From positions 558,001-622,000 of the forward strand of contig JAVXUO010001311.1 in NCBI GenBank assembly GCA_033065855.1: a DNA stretch of 64,000 nucleotides, given 5' to 3'. Below are positions 1 to 10,275 of this stretch, in pieces (the stretch's first letter is position 1; each line of letters opens with the position of its first letter). This stretch comes from Escallonia rubra. Lineage: Eukaryota; Streptophyta; Magnoliopsida; Escalloniales; Escalloniaceae. The position numbers and the translations under genes are program-made. The notes under the pieces are model-generated. The model saw nothing but the letters and a program-made list of their open reading frames with translations. It was not told the origin of the DNA and searched no databases.

Positions 1-76
1 GGTGCACTAGTGTTGGTCGAAAACTGATAAAAGTGAGCTCCAAAGAAGTCATTTGAGTTATAATTAGATATTTGCC

Positions 77-1249
77 TAGAGATGTCAAAGGGCCGGGCTT
101 GGGCCGGCCCAGCCCAAGCCCATCGGGCCTGCAAACGGGCCGGGCCAGGGCCGGGCCAAGGGAGGGTGAAAACGGGCCGGGCCGGGCCGGGCCTGGCGCA
201 ATGAATTCTAGGCCTGGTCCAGGCCCAGGCCCTAAGCCCAATATTTAGGGCCGGGCTTGGGCCGGGCCCAGGCCCTTTTTTTTTTTTTTCTCATGTTATT
301 CAATTTTAACACATAACAATTTACATAGAAATTTATTTATACGATCCTCGTCAACTATAAAGAAGAAAGAAGTGCGGATTAAAAACAGATGAGTTGCGAT
401 GCCTTGTTATAGCTGTAGTCCCATCTGGAAGAAATATAATGGTTGTTCCGTCTAACTTTAATTTCATTTAATGGGTATAAACTTCTTTGACTCTTTCCCA
501 AGGCCTATGCAGTGTGCACCTTTTGAAAACTCTAACCAGACCACTTATGGAAGATCATAACCACTATAGGTATTTCCTTTCTCATAGAAGAGGCTTAGTA
601 GTTAAGTAATTTTGCAGGACTTTTGAAGAAAAGACAAGATCAAAAGAATTTAACGGCTGACTGCAATTTCCTTCCATCTCTTATCCATTCAATTTAAAGG
701 CTGACTACTGTTAAGGTAAAATGATTGCCAATATGAGGCATAAGCCTCTCTTAAATCTAACCAAACATCGCTCAAGGTCATCAAGTCTTATAGAAGAAAA
801 TAATATAAGGCAAAAAGACAAGATGCTTGATGCAGGATGCTATCCCTTCCTTTTAAAATATATATTTTTTGCTTGTAAAAATTTATTTTATATATATGAA
901 AAAAAATTATTCTTAAAACTCTAACAATCAAAATAATAATGTATGTGGAATTTTGGAAAAGGGGTGGAAGAAAGGGGGGGAAAAGCTAGATTTTCAAAAA
1001 AAAGTGGGGCCAAAAAAGGGCCAAATCCGGGCCAAACCGGGCCACACCCGGGCCGGGCCAAACCCGGGCCAAACCGGGCCGGGCCGGGCCGGGCCATTTT
1101 CCCCAGATTTCTCGGCCTGGTCCAGGCCCAGGCCCCAGGCCCTCTTTCAGCGGGCCGTTACTGTTCATGCAAGGGGCCGGGCCAGCCCGGGCCAAAACCG
1201 GGCCAAAACGGGCCGGCCCGCGGGCCGCCCGGCCCAAATGACATCTCTA
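77..1249. mobile_element. Non-autonomous hAT-type DNA transposon, GGGCCGGGC-rich
   Basis: The two ends are inverted repeats: TAGAGATGTCA at 77-87 and its complement TGACATCTCTA at 1239-1249. They are flanked by an 8-bp direct repeat, tatttgcc (69-76) and tatttgac (1250-1257), with one mismatch. An 8-bp duplication with this kind of TIR is typical of the hAT superfamily. Both subterminal regions (90-280 and 1005-1235) are packed with GGGCCGGGC/GGCCCAGGCCC motifs that can pair with one another, while the middle (about 285-940) is AT-rich. No transposase is visible, so it would depend on an enzyme made elsewhere. Open frames inside the GC-rich ends are composition artefacts. Confidence 0.85.
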
Positions 1250-1257
1250 TATTTGAC

Positions 1258-1671
1258 AATGGATTTTGAAGTTCTCAAGTGACGATGTAATGACTTTTTG
1301 TGACCCTTATGGAGCTCAAACGACTGACTATATGTTATTTTCTTACTTTTATACTCTTTCTGTCTACTTTGTTGGGATTATTTTATTTTATTGTGAGTAT
1401 TTAAGATAATATTAGTAAAGTAAAAAATTATTATAAAACTCGAGTAGTAGTTGTAGATCGAACAAGTAAAGCTTGACTACTCAAACCAAGATAAAAGCAA
1501 GTTAGTCAATATTTAGATGTCCATATTCTCCCAAGTATTTGCAATATTGCAGAACAAACAAAAATTATGAAACTAATGGGGTGATGTATACCCTTCTCGC
1601 CAAACAAGATGCATTTGGCTAAAACTCCAGATATACCCTCAGTGGCCACGAGTTAGGAGTGATTCCTTTTC
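1258..1671. other. AT-rich intergenic DNA, nothing recognised
   Basis: I see no coding frame, repeat or RNA signature here. Confidence 0.5.
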
Positions 1672-2625
1672 GGGATAATTTTATTCAGCTGGTCCCTTGC
1701 ACTTTCTCTGTTTTTCTATTTAAGTCCGTTCACTCTTAAATTCTTGAAACTAATCCTTGTGCTATGCCCTCCCATTAATTTAGTTCCTTTGTTAGATTTT
1801 CTGCTATTCAATTGAGGGTATTTTAATCAGTTTAAATAATACCCTACTTTCGCCACAACAGCACACACCATCCAATGCTCACAACCGCCATATAGCCTTG
1901 TGGCAGACTCTGGTGGCATTGGCAACTTGTTAGAAGTTGTTGTAAGGGGTGATGGTGGTTGTGGGCTTGCGGGGGCGGAGTATGGTGCGGAGGTGTTGAT
2001 GCCCTAAAGCCATAGTCGAATAAGCCAAAGAAGGAAATCAAGGGGGGTGGAGATCACAGTGAATGGTGGCGTTTTTGGAGGAGATCGGTGGAGACCTAAG
2101 GTTTTAAGTTTGGCGATGGGTTGTTGTAGCGATAGTGGGTTGGTAGGGTAGTGGTCATGCTGGGTTTGGATGGCGATGAGTTGTAAGTCGGGTTTGTGAT
2201 GGGTGGTAGTGTTGATGGCGATGGTTAGTGGGGGAGAGGATGGGGGTGATTAGTGTGGAGGCCGTGATGGCAGGGTGGATTTATTGGGGGAATTTGTTGG
2301 GGGAAGGGGTGTGCGGCAATGCTGGATGATGGCATCGTCGAGGCAGTGACAATGTTCCAAAGGTGAACAATAATGCCGTCGAAGGCGGTGGGGTATTGAA
2401 CCAAAAACTAACTTGGGGAGTGTCACGTCCAATGCATGTGCCATTTTTTTCCGTAAGAGCACGAAATGACAAATCTAGCCCTAAATTTAACACAAGAAAC
2501 AAACGGAGGGGCCAAAACAGTGACGAGGCGTGTACAAGGATTAGTTTCAAGAAAACCTAGCAGTACAAGCACTGAAATAAAAAGACGGACAAGTTACAAA
2601 GGACCAAAATGAAATTGTCCTTTTC
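1672..2625. mobile_element. Possible Mutator-like (MULE) element without transposase
   Basis: The left end (ggataatttt..ggtccctt.. around 1674-1700) resembles the complement of the right end (ggtcc..aatttc.. around 2600-2622). A second shared block, cttgaaactaatccttgt, lies at 1744-1761 and inverted near 2535-2552. Long, degenerate terminal inverted repeats of this kind suit a MULE. The flanks share ccttttc (about 1665-1671 and 2624-2630), which may be a remnant of the usual 9-bp duplication. The interior is G-rich (ggtggtgg type) and holds only spurious open frames. Ends are approximate. Confidence 0.45.
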
Positions 2626-3595
2626 CTTTTGTGTTAGGCAATCTCTACCAGCTTCTAAGCTAAACTGCTTTTCTTAACAAACTAAAACCAGTGATTAATG
2701 ACGAGAATACCCCTTGAGGATGGTTGGTTGGTAGTAATTTAGGTAAGGGATTGTTACAAATCATGAGAGCTGTTTTTGCAGAGTATCTGCTATATATATA
2801 CGTTGATAAAAGAGTTAGGTAAACCTCAGGCTTCATGGTTCACATTTGGGGAATAAGAAATACGTGAGTGGTGTAGAGGGGGTTCAGTTAGGCAAAAAAG
2901 TGACAAGTGGCTCGTTTGATGGGTTCTTGACACGTGTAACGTGAGCTTGGGAAAGTTGGGATTCTAGCTTTCTAAATAAAGTAAGGAGATGAGAAAGGTT
3001 TGGTAGAGGATGGTTTTAGTTGCTAACCAATTTCATGCAAGTTTTGCCTACACGCAACAGATAATAGATTTCTAGTTAATTTGCTAGATTCTGAAATTTT
3101 GCTAGTTCACTTTTATATGCACCAACTTTCTTGGTAAATGCTAAGGAATGTCATGCATGCAAGGCTCCGCTGTTAGCGTATCTTGAGAGTGACAAAATTC
3201 TGTTTCTCGCTGTCTGATTCGGATATCTGAACGTATTTTATGAGTACGCTATTAACGTATTTTAACATTGTTCTGAAATATTAAGACTGACAAAGCATCG
3301 TCTTTCGCCGTGTAACCCAGGTAGTGAGATAATCGCTTCATGATGTTATACATAATAACTACCCGTGTCTCCATCTTATATTAAAGATTAAAATAAAACA
3401 AAATTATGAAATACGTTTTGTTAGTAAAGTCACGTCATTTCTTTTTCTTAACTCGTAAATGATGGAGTCTTGGTGGTATGGTGGTGTGTGAATGAATCTA
3501 GTGCCTCAAAGCGCACTGAAGCCATTGGGTGGCAACGATAATCCATTGCCACAAATTAAGTAGGGCCAAGTTACCTTTTCGAGCATTGATTTGAG
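2626..3595. other. Intergenic DNA, nothing recognised
   Basis: AT-rich sequence with no gene or clear repeat. A TA-rich stretch lies near 2790-2805. Confidence 0.5.
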
Positions 3596-3801
3596 AATGA
3601 TTTTTTTTTTTTTTCAAATTTTTGGAAGAACAAAATTGATTTAACTATAAGCTAGGTACCACTATATGACGACTAAGATCTCAGTGTCACATTTTTGGAA
3701 GAACATAATGATTTTTTTTTTTCAATTTTTTGGAAGAACAGAATTGATTTAGCTATAAGTTAGGCACCACTATACGACGATTAAGATCTCAGTGTCACAT
3801 T
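3596..3801. repeat. Local tandem duplication, two copies of about 100 bp
   Basis: Copy one (about 3596-3692) and copy two (about 3707-3801) share a poly-T tract, then ttggaagaaca, aattgattta, ctataag, ccactata, cgac and aagatctcagtgtcacatt in the same order. They differ at scattered bases, so the duplication is not very recent. Confidence 0.8.
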
Positions 3802-6300
3802 CCTAAGTAGTTGTAACAAACGTTAGTAACTCCAAAGATCAGGTTATTTTCTCGTTACAAAAAAAAAAAGGCGCGATAAAACAACTCTCTTGATCTATAT
3901 TTGGATCAAAACATGGATTTTTTTGCTAAAGTTGGTCCAATATTTGCCGAAAACACAAGTAGTTTGAAAGATGTTGTTAAGTCTAACTTCGTTGCCAAAG
4001 CCATTGTACTTTGACAAGTCTGGGAAGTTTTCCAAATGGTCCTAAAACAACAATTCAATTCCAAAGAAGCTTCTATTGTTGAGACATCATGATTTCAGCA
4101 CGTTTCAATAGAAAAGAGAACCGTAGGGCCGAGAACCAAACCAACCAGCCCCAACCACATCCCACAAGACCACTTGGTCCAAGTGACTCGGTAAATATAT
4201 ATAGCTTTCTTTGCTTTAGAAGATTGGGAATTGGAATGCTCCGAACCCTAGACTTAATTGCCTCATGTGAAGCAATACTTGTACAGTATTAGCACAAGTG
4301 TCACACAATGGATCTCTTATCAACGGCAAATAGTGGCGGAAACAGGAAGTGATACTGCGGGGCACTTGTTTATGTTGTTTCTAATCTTGTTTCATGTATA
4401 TCAGTGATTTTAAGTTATATGTGCAAAAACGCCCACCTAAAATTTCTTGCTTAAACGGAAAAGCCATTCTGCATTCGTAGGTACAACCCATGGTGTCGAG
4501 GGTTCGAATACCATGTAGCGCACAATTGGTCCAAAAGGGTAAATGGAAGATATTTGAGCTCTACATTTCAACATTGAAGACCTTAACTTTTAATCCTAAA
4601 GACGCTACAAGTAATGTTATGTACGACTTTAGCGACATAAGTAGAGCTCAAATAAAAAAGTAATATTTGAGGTCCACTTTCAATTATAGTAAAGGTCATA
4701 AAAGTGTTGTTGTATTGTCACTAACGACAAAAGTAGTGTTAATATAATTAAAAACGAAGCTTTCGCACTTATTTTTATTTTAATAGTTAATAATCAGTAT
4801 CCATCTTAAAAGTAATTCCCGATTCCGACGCCTGAATGCAAATTATACCGGAAATTTATCATAATTGACAATAGAAATGAGAATCTTATCCTTTCTTTAT
4901 AAAATAAAATGAAGGTAAATTCAACTTCAACTTCAAGCGTCGTTACGCAAGAAGAGAGCTGGATCCCGAATGTTACTTTGTTGCCATGGCACCTTTTTGG
5001 AATTTGGATTTGTGAAGGCAAACGTGGACACACCTTTTTCCAAACTTTCGAACGACACGTGGCGGTAAACCCGAGAGGGTGGTCAACCGGTAATTGGCGG
5101 TTCGAAGGAAGCAGCCACCGGGAGGGATTCAATTAGTTATGAGGAGACGGGGAATGTGGTGGGTGACAGGGCAGTTACTTTTGGGGGTTTAAATGTTCGT
5201 CGCTGTTGGTGCACGTGCTAGCTTTCGTGACGGTATGGGATTGATTAGCTTTAATGCGGTGTTGCCGTTCGGGCTTGAGGAACCCTCTTTGTAACGGCGC
5301 TGTCAGGTGATCCATTCCATGTGCAGGGATCGTCGCAGTCACTAAAGTTCCAAATTCAACTCTTTGCGCGTCCTTTACACGCGCCAATGATATAACGGAC
5401 ATTTCTTTGTTAAGTTAAAACAATTTTCTAGTTAGTACTTGGAGAGACCGAATAACATTAAGTGGTTACTTTGTCCAGATTTGAGATTCCAAACCAAAAC
5501 CACTTTAAAGGCACCATCTCATTGTATCATAAGATGCTTCTATAAGGAATGTATAGAACTCATAGGCATGTAAGAAATTATACCAACAAAGTAGTTGTGT
5601 TTTGAAAATTAATTATTCGAATATAGCAATGTTAAATACGAAAGCAGATGCATATAGCACGTCTTTTTTAGGGAGGGAATATGATATGTATGACCTGATG
5701 AGTGAAGACAAAAGGCAATATGAAGGAGGCAATCTGGTGATTCTTTCTTGTAAGAATCATTAGATCATTCCTTTTTTTTATGTGTACAACGAAACGTAAC
5801 TAGTGCACATATTCGCTTGCAAGTATTAGAATGCAATACGGGACTGCTTATGTGTACCTCATGCAACCACTAAAGGTGGTGCTTCCCTTACTAATTACAG
5901 ATGCTACAAGAGTTGTCAATAGCATGGGTCAACTTACGCTGAGTTATTTCTGCTTTACCCGAAGAAAAAAAAAGACTCAGGAAAAGTAGGATAAAAGAAT
6001 ATTATATATATGCTATAATTAAATTAAAACTTTTCTTTGACTAGGTGCTCTAATGGGCAACTAGTGCCTCTTCTAGTTGGCATTGTAGATCGAATGTAAG
6101 AAGGAAAAAAATGTATGAATATAACCTAATCTTATAAACACGTCCAAGGGTATTGAATTTATCAAAATATAATAGTCGTATTGACACTCGCTAAATGATT
6201 AATAACACGCTCTACGCTGCTTTGCCTGCTTAATAACTTACGTGCCTAAGGTAAATGTGGAAAGCAATGTCATTAAAAGGCCAAAAGAGCACTCATGCAA

Positions 6301-6301
<1 letters not shown>
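3802..6301. other. Intergenic DNA upstream of the SCL8-type gene
   Basis: No coding sequence is recognised. A perfect 12-bp inverted repeat (tttgagctctac at 4553-4564 and gtagagctcaaa at 4641-4652) could form a long-loop hairpin and may be a small foldback element. The block 4980-5400 is more GC-rich than its surroundings and holds an ACGT-core site, described separately. Confidence 0.5.
5054..5063 (+). promoter_or_regulatory. G-box / ABRE-like motif
   Basis: The sequence gacacgtggc contains a perfect CACGTG core at 5056-5061, with flanks favoured by plant bZIP factors. It lies about 1.9 kb before the SCL8-type start, so any role is uncertain. Confidence 0.3.

Positions 6302-6368
<67 letters not shown>
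6302..6368. repeat. Compound (CA)n(TA)n microsatellite
   Basis: About 15 CA units run straight into about 18 TA units. It lies about 560 bp upstream of the GRAS gene start and is likely to be length-polymorphic. Confidence 0.95.
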
Positions 6369-6371
<3 letters not shown>

Positions 6372-6660
6372 GAATGCCATATTCTTGAGCCGGTGATGTA
6401 AAAGGCCAAAAGAAGCTAGAGCTAAATAAACTATAGATGACTAATAAAAGGAATTACGCCGTGTTTTGTTAAATTACACGCTACAGTGTAACGAGCGCGT
6501 GGAGGTTTTTTTATTCCCAAAAGACCAACGAAAGAGAGTTTGAGAAAACGAGGATCATCCCCTAGTCAGTAACAAACCGTTAGATCACCACAAAGTCTTA
6601 TAAACACCATCGACGAAGCAAATCAAACGGCGTAGGATGCCACACATTTTCAAAGCAAAA

Positions 6661-6744
6661 CACACACACACACACACGAAAACCAGACGCCAGGGAGCTG
6701 AGCCACAGCCAGTTGTAAAAGCCCATCTCTCTCTCTCTCTCTCT
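6661..6744. repeat. (CA)n and (CT)n tracts in the GRAS gene leader region
   Basis: A CA tract (6661-6677) and a CT tract (about 6726-6744) lie 190-270 bp before the start codon. CT-rich tracts are common in plant core promoters and 5' leaders, so these probably sit at or near the transcription start of the downstream gene. Confidence 0.7.
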
Positions 6745-6930
6745 GTCTCCTTCAAAAACTCCCTCTGTGATATGATTACAAGAATCCACACATTAGCTTG
6801 AGAGAAACTCTTCCCCACCCCCACCCACACCCCGGCCCACTTTTTTTTTTCTCTTCGCTAATGTCCGTTTGCATCATCTAAACTCTAGAGCCTTTGTTGG
6901 GGTGGTCCAGATTTCCTCCCCGGCTGAAGA

Positions 6931-8823
6931 ATGTCTTCCGGGTTCTCCGGCGGTGGTCCGGATTTCTTCGCCGCCGGCGGGATCACGGGAAGATCTGTCA
7001 TGAACATGAACAACCCGCAGGGTCCGTACAGGTCCCCGCTCGCCGGAATCCTCCCGGACCCATCTGCCCAGCTCGTTCACCGGCGGCCGGACTTGATCGG
7101 GAAAAGATCTCTGGCCGAGTTTCAGCAGTTCCAATTTCAACAGCAGCAGCAGCAGCAGCAACAACAAGGGTACGGGGGTAATTACCTCAGGAACGTGAAG
7201 CCGAGAAATTACCAGTACGCTTCCCCAATTTCTCCTCTGTCTCCGATGGATTTTTCAACTTCCATTTCGCCGGAAGTGTCGTCTGTTTCTTCAGCTTCTT
7301 CCGGGATCTCATCGGCCCGGTATGGGCTCCCCGTTTTTCAGCAACTCCGACAGCAACAACTACAACAACCCGTTAACTTTGGTAACGCCAATTTCCACCC
7401 TAATTTTTCTGGAGTTTCCGTTCAGAATAATGTACCAAATCTAGCAAATTCAAGTCAGCTAATGGTAAGGCAAGAGTCGGAGAAGAAGATGCTTCAAGAG
7501 CTGGAGAAACAGCTGTTGGACGACAACGACGACGTAGAGGAGGCCGATGCAGTGTCCGTGGTGACCAACAGCGAGTGGTCCGACACGATTCAGAACCTGA
7601 TCACCCCGAGTCCAACACCGAACCAGAATCAGAACAATCCCATTTCGCCATCACCCACTTCATCATCTTCATCCTGCTCCTCTTCCTCGGCCTCTCCGCC
7701 CGTAACCTGCCCCAAGCAGTCCCTTATGGAGGCAGCTTCAGCCATTTACGATGGCAAAACCGAGGCTGCCTTTGAGATCCTCACGCGCCTGAAACAGGTC
7801 TCCAATCTGAAAGGCACTTCCGCCCAGAGGCTTACGGCGTACATCGCTTCAGCACTACTGTCGCGCGTGAACCCCTCGGACAACGCTCCGCCAGTGGCCG
7901 AGTTGTTCGGGAAAGAGCAAATGTTAGCAACCCAAATTCTCTTTGATAAATCTCCCTGTTTTAAGCTCGGTTTCATGGCCGCAAATCTCGCTATTGTGGA
8001 AGCAGTGTTAGATCAGAACCACCAGAAGCTCCACGTCGTCGATTTCGATATCGGCCAGGGCGGCCAGTACGTGCATTTACTCCACGCGCTGTCGTCTCGA
8101 AAGGCACCGAATCCTTTCTCTTTGAAGATCACGACGTTCTTGGAGTTTGCAGCCAGCAGTGAAGAGAGGTTGAAGGCGGTTGGAGAGATACTCAAAACAG
8201 AAGCCAGTAAAGCTGGGGTTTGCTTGTCTTTCAACGTTACGAATTACAAGCCGTCTGATCTAAGTGTTGAGGGTCTGGGCGTGGAACCCGACGAGGCTCT
8301 GGCCGTAAATTTGGCTTTCCAGCTGTATAAGTTGCCGGACGAGAGCGTCACGACGGAGAATCTACGAGACGAGCTGCTCCGCCGTGTGAAGTGGTTGTCG
8401 CCGATAGTGGTTACGGTGGTGGAGCAAGAAATGAACGCGAACACGGCGCCGTTCGTGGCGCGTGTGAACGAGGCGTGTGGGTATTACGGGGCCCTGTTCG
8501 ACTCGCTCGACGCGACCTACCCGAGGGAGAACCTGGAGCGGGTCAGGATCGAGGAGGGGCTGGGTCGGAAGATGGCCAACTCGGTTGCTTGCGAGGGGAG
8601 GGACCGCGTCGAGAGGTGCGAGGTGTTTGGGAAGTGGCGGGCCCGGATGGGTATGGCCGGGTTCGAGCCCAGGCCGCTGAGCCAACTCATGGCGGACTCG
8701 CTCCGAGCCAAGCTCAACGGGGGGACACGTGGCAACCCGGGATTCACGGTCAAGAATGAGGGTGGTGGGATCTGCTTTGGCTGGATGGGACGAACGCTCA
8801 CCGTCGCATCTGCTTGGCGCTAA
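6931..8823 (+). CDS. SCL8: GRAS-family transcription regulator, SCARECROW-LIKE 8 type
   Basis: A single exon encodes 630 residues; lack of introns is usual for GRAS genes. The N-terminal half is disordered and low-complexity, with a glutamine run at about residues 64-79, Ser/Pro-rich stretches and an acidic patch (DDNDDVEEAD). The C-terminal half, from about residue 260, is a full GRAS domain: a first leucine-rich region (ASAIYDGKTEAAFEIL), a VHIID-type motif (LHVVDFDIGQGGQYVHLL, about 365-383), a PFYRE-type region (YPRENLERVRIEEGLG, about 530) and a SAW motif ending in SAWR. GRAS proteins are nuclear regulators acting with DNA-binding partners. The N-terminal layout and sequence fit the SCL8 subgroup best as I recall it. 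ATG 6931 follows a CT-rich leader and is the first Met of the long frame. The function of this member is not shown by the sequence. Confidence 0.93.
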   Translation: MSSGFSGGGPDFFAAGGITGRSVMNMNNPQGPYRSPLAGILPDPSAQLVHRRPDLIGKRSLAEFQQFQFQQQQQQQQQQGYGGNYLRNVKPRNYQYASPISPLSPMDFSTSISPEVSSVSSASSGISSARYGLPVFQQLRQQQLQQPVNFGNANFHPNFSGVSVQNNVPNLANSSQLMVRQESEKKMLQELEKQLLDDNDDVEEADAVSVVTNSEWSDTIQNLITPSPTPNQNQNNPISPSPTSSSSSCSSSSASPPVTCPKQSLMEAASAIYDGKTEAAFEILTRLKQVSNLKGTSAQRLTAYIASALLSRVNPSDNAPPVAELFGKEQMLATQILFDKSPCFKLGFMAANLAIVEAVLDQNHQKLHVVDFDIGQGGQYVHLLHALSSRKAPNPFSLKITTFLEFAASSEERLKAVGEILKTEASKAGVCLSFNVTNYKPSDLSVEGLGVEPDEALAVNLAFQLYKLPDESVTTENLRDELLRRVKWLSPIVVTVVEQEMNANTAPFVARVNEACGYYGALFDSLDATYPRENLERVRIEEGLGRKMANSVACEGRDRVERCEVFGKWRARMGMAGFEPRPLSQLMADSLRAKLNGGTRGNPGFTVKNEGGGICFGWMGRTLTVASAWR

Positions 8824-9612
8824 TTTCTCCTTTTTCGCTTTTTTTTTTTTAATTAGTTTTCGATTTTTAAGAAAAAGGTGTTTGATTTTTATATGAGTCT
8901 GATGTAATTGACGAAGAAGGTTAAACCCCCACCAAACAAACGAATAAGCGGCGTGTTTGGATTGGTGAAGAGGGGGGGATATGTATATTAAGGGCATTGA
9001 CGTAATTTGGCTTATGAGATCTTAAAGTAGTGTTTGGCATCTGTTGGCTTGTGTTTGGGTTGCTCTCAACTTAAGTGTCAACGCAGGGGTCCACCGTACA
9101 AGATCACCTTACACTGGGTCCTGTTAAGGTTCCTTTGTATTTATATTTATATTACTTATTAAGTTAAAACATAATCTAGCGAGCGTAACAACGCACTGAA
9201 TCTGTCCAAGATAAACATTTTTCCATAATTAACCAGCATCTTAACAAGAGTTTAATAACCCATCAGGGTATAACTATAAAAACAACTATACCACTCTCCA
9301 CTACCCCGCACTCCGGACTCTGTTCCCACGTAACTACAAAAATCAGCCAAACTTCATAATTTCTTCCTTCATCCATCTCTAATGCAGATCGGAAGAATTG
9401 TTCTCTTCAGCGAGCCAACAATAAGCCTGCCTCAATTCGAATTCCGTGCTCTGCATGGATTTTTTAAGCTGCATTATTTTTCCACTGCATTTTGTGCAAT
9501 CCGCGCAGACACCCAACAATCTGCCAAAATACTTGCTCAATGTAAACGTGCCAAAGAAAAAACTTCGTTTCCAAGTGCTTATATATTGATCTCATTTTCA
9601 GGCTCAATATAA
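8824..9612. other. 3' flank of the GRAS gene and intergenic DNA
   Basis: The first 200 bases are presumably 3' UTR (a T-rich run follows the stop). No gene is recognised after that. Confidence 0.5.
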
Positions 9613-9900
9613 ATGGTGGGTGGGCGCCTAGTAGTTGTAGGTGTGCGATTGGTTGCCGATGGCGGCCGTGGGTCACCGTGGGACTGCCGCTGGACGATGG
9701 TGGCCGTGGGTCTGCCATGGGACTGCAAGTGGTGGCACTGGATGATGGTGGCCATGGGTTCTGCGACTGGAGGCGATTGTTCGGCGACGGTGGTACCTTC
9801 GGCGGCAGATTGGTGGTTGTGTTATGGAAGGTGGTTGCCGGCGGTAATGGGTCATAGAGAGGGTTGCGGCGGTGGTACCTTTCGCATCATAGATCTCTGA
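9613..9900. other. GC-rich G/T-biased island of unknown origin
   Basis: This stretch is far more GC-rich than its neighbours, with repeated ggtggc/gtgggt words, much like the interiors of the TIR elements at 1672-2625 and 12936-13523. It may be the core of a degraded MITE whose ends I could not find. The open frames look like composition artefacts. Confidence 0.4.
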
Positions 9901-10149
9901 AACGGACATCGCATTCCAAGTCACAACCCCTCATTAAGATCTCAATTTCAGAACTGAGCAACCGAATCTTTAGAAAGGAAAAAAAAAAACCAAGAGGTAT
10001 TACAAAAAACATTAACCACGGAGACAAAAGCTGAAACGTGCATCCTGGATAGTGGCATTAGGTTATAAATGTGACTATTAATCGCTTTGAGAAGTTAGTA
10101 GCAATAACATTTGTAATAAATGTTACTCCACTATTAAAATATGATATAT
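9901..10149. other. Intergenic DNA, nothing recognised
   Basis: AT-rich, no coding or repeat signal seen. Confidence 0.45.
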
Positions 10150-10275
10150 ATTGTTGGCCCATTCTCTAACAGTTAGAACTTTTAGACCAACTGATAACTT
10201 AACATGATTTGACAAGGTCTTCAATCCGATTCGTCTCACTGGTATATTTGGTCCCTTTATTATAGTTTAATTTGT
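10150..10275 (+). mobile_element. Fossil fragment of a TRIM (LTR end plus adjoining internal part)
   Basis: The sequence attgttgg..cattctctaa..gataacttaaca matches the LTR of the TRIM at 12843-13707. It is followed by the same kind of internal start (caaggtctt..cgattcg..tggtccctttattata). Only this end is present, so it is a partial, decayed copy of the same family. Confidence 0.7.

Noticed and set aside
943-1282. Overlapping Gly/Pro/Ala-rich open frames on both strands
   Set aside because: They follow from the GGGCCGGGC repeats of the hAT-type element; no family motif.
8362-8997. Open frame of 211 codons on the minus strand opposite the GRAS gene
   Set aside because: It mirrors GC-rich codons of the GRAS exon and has no recognisable domain.
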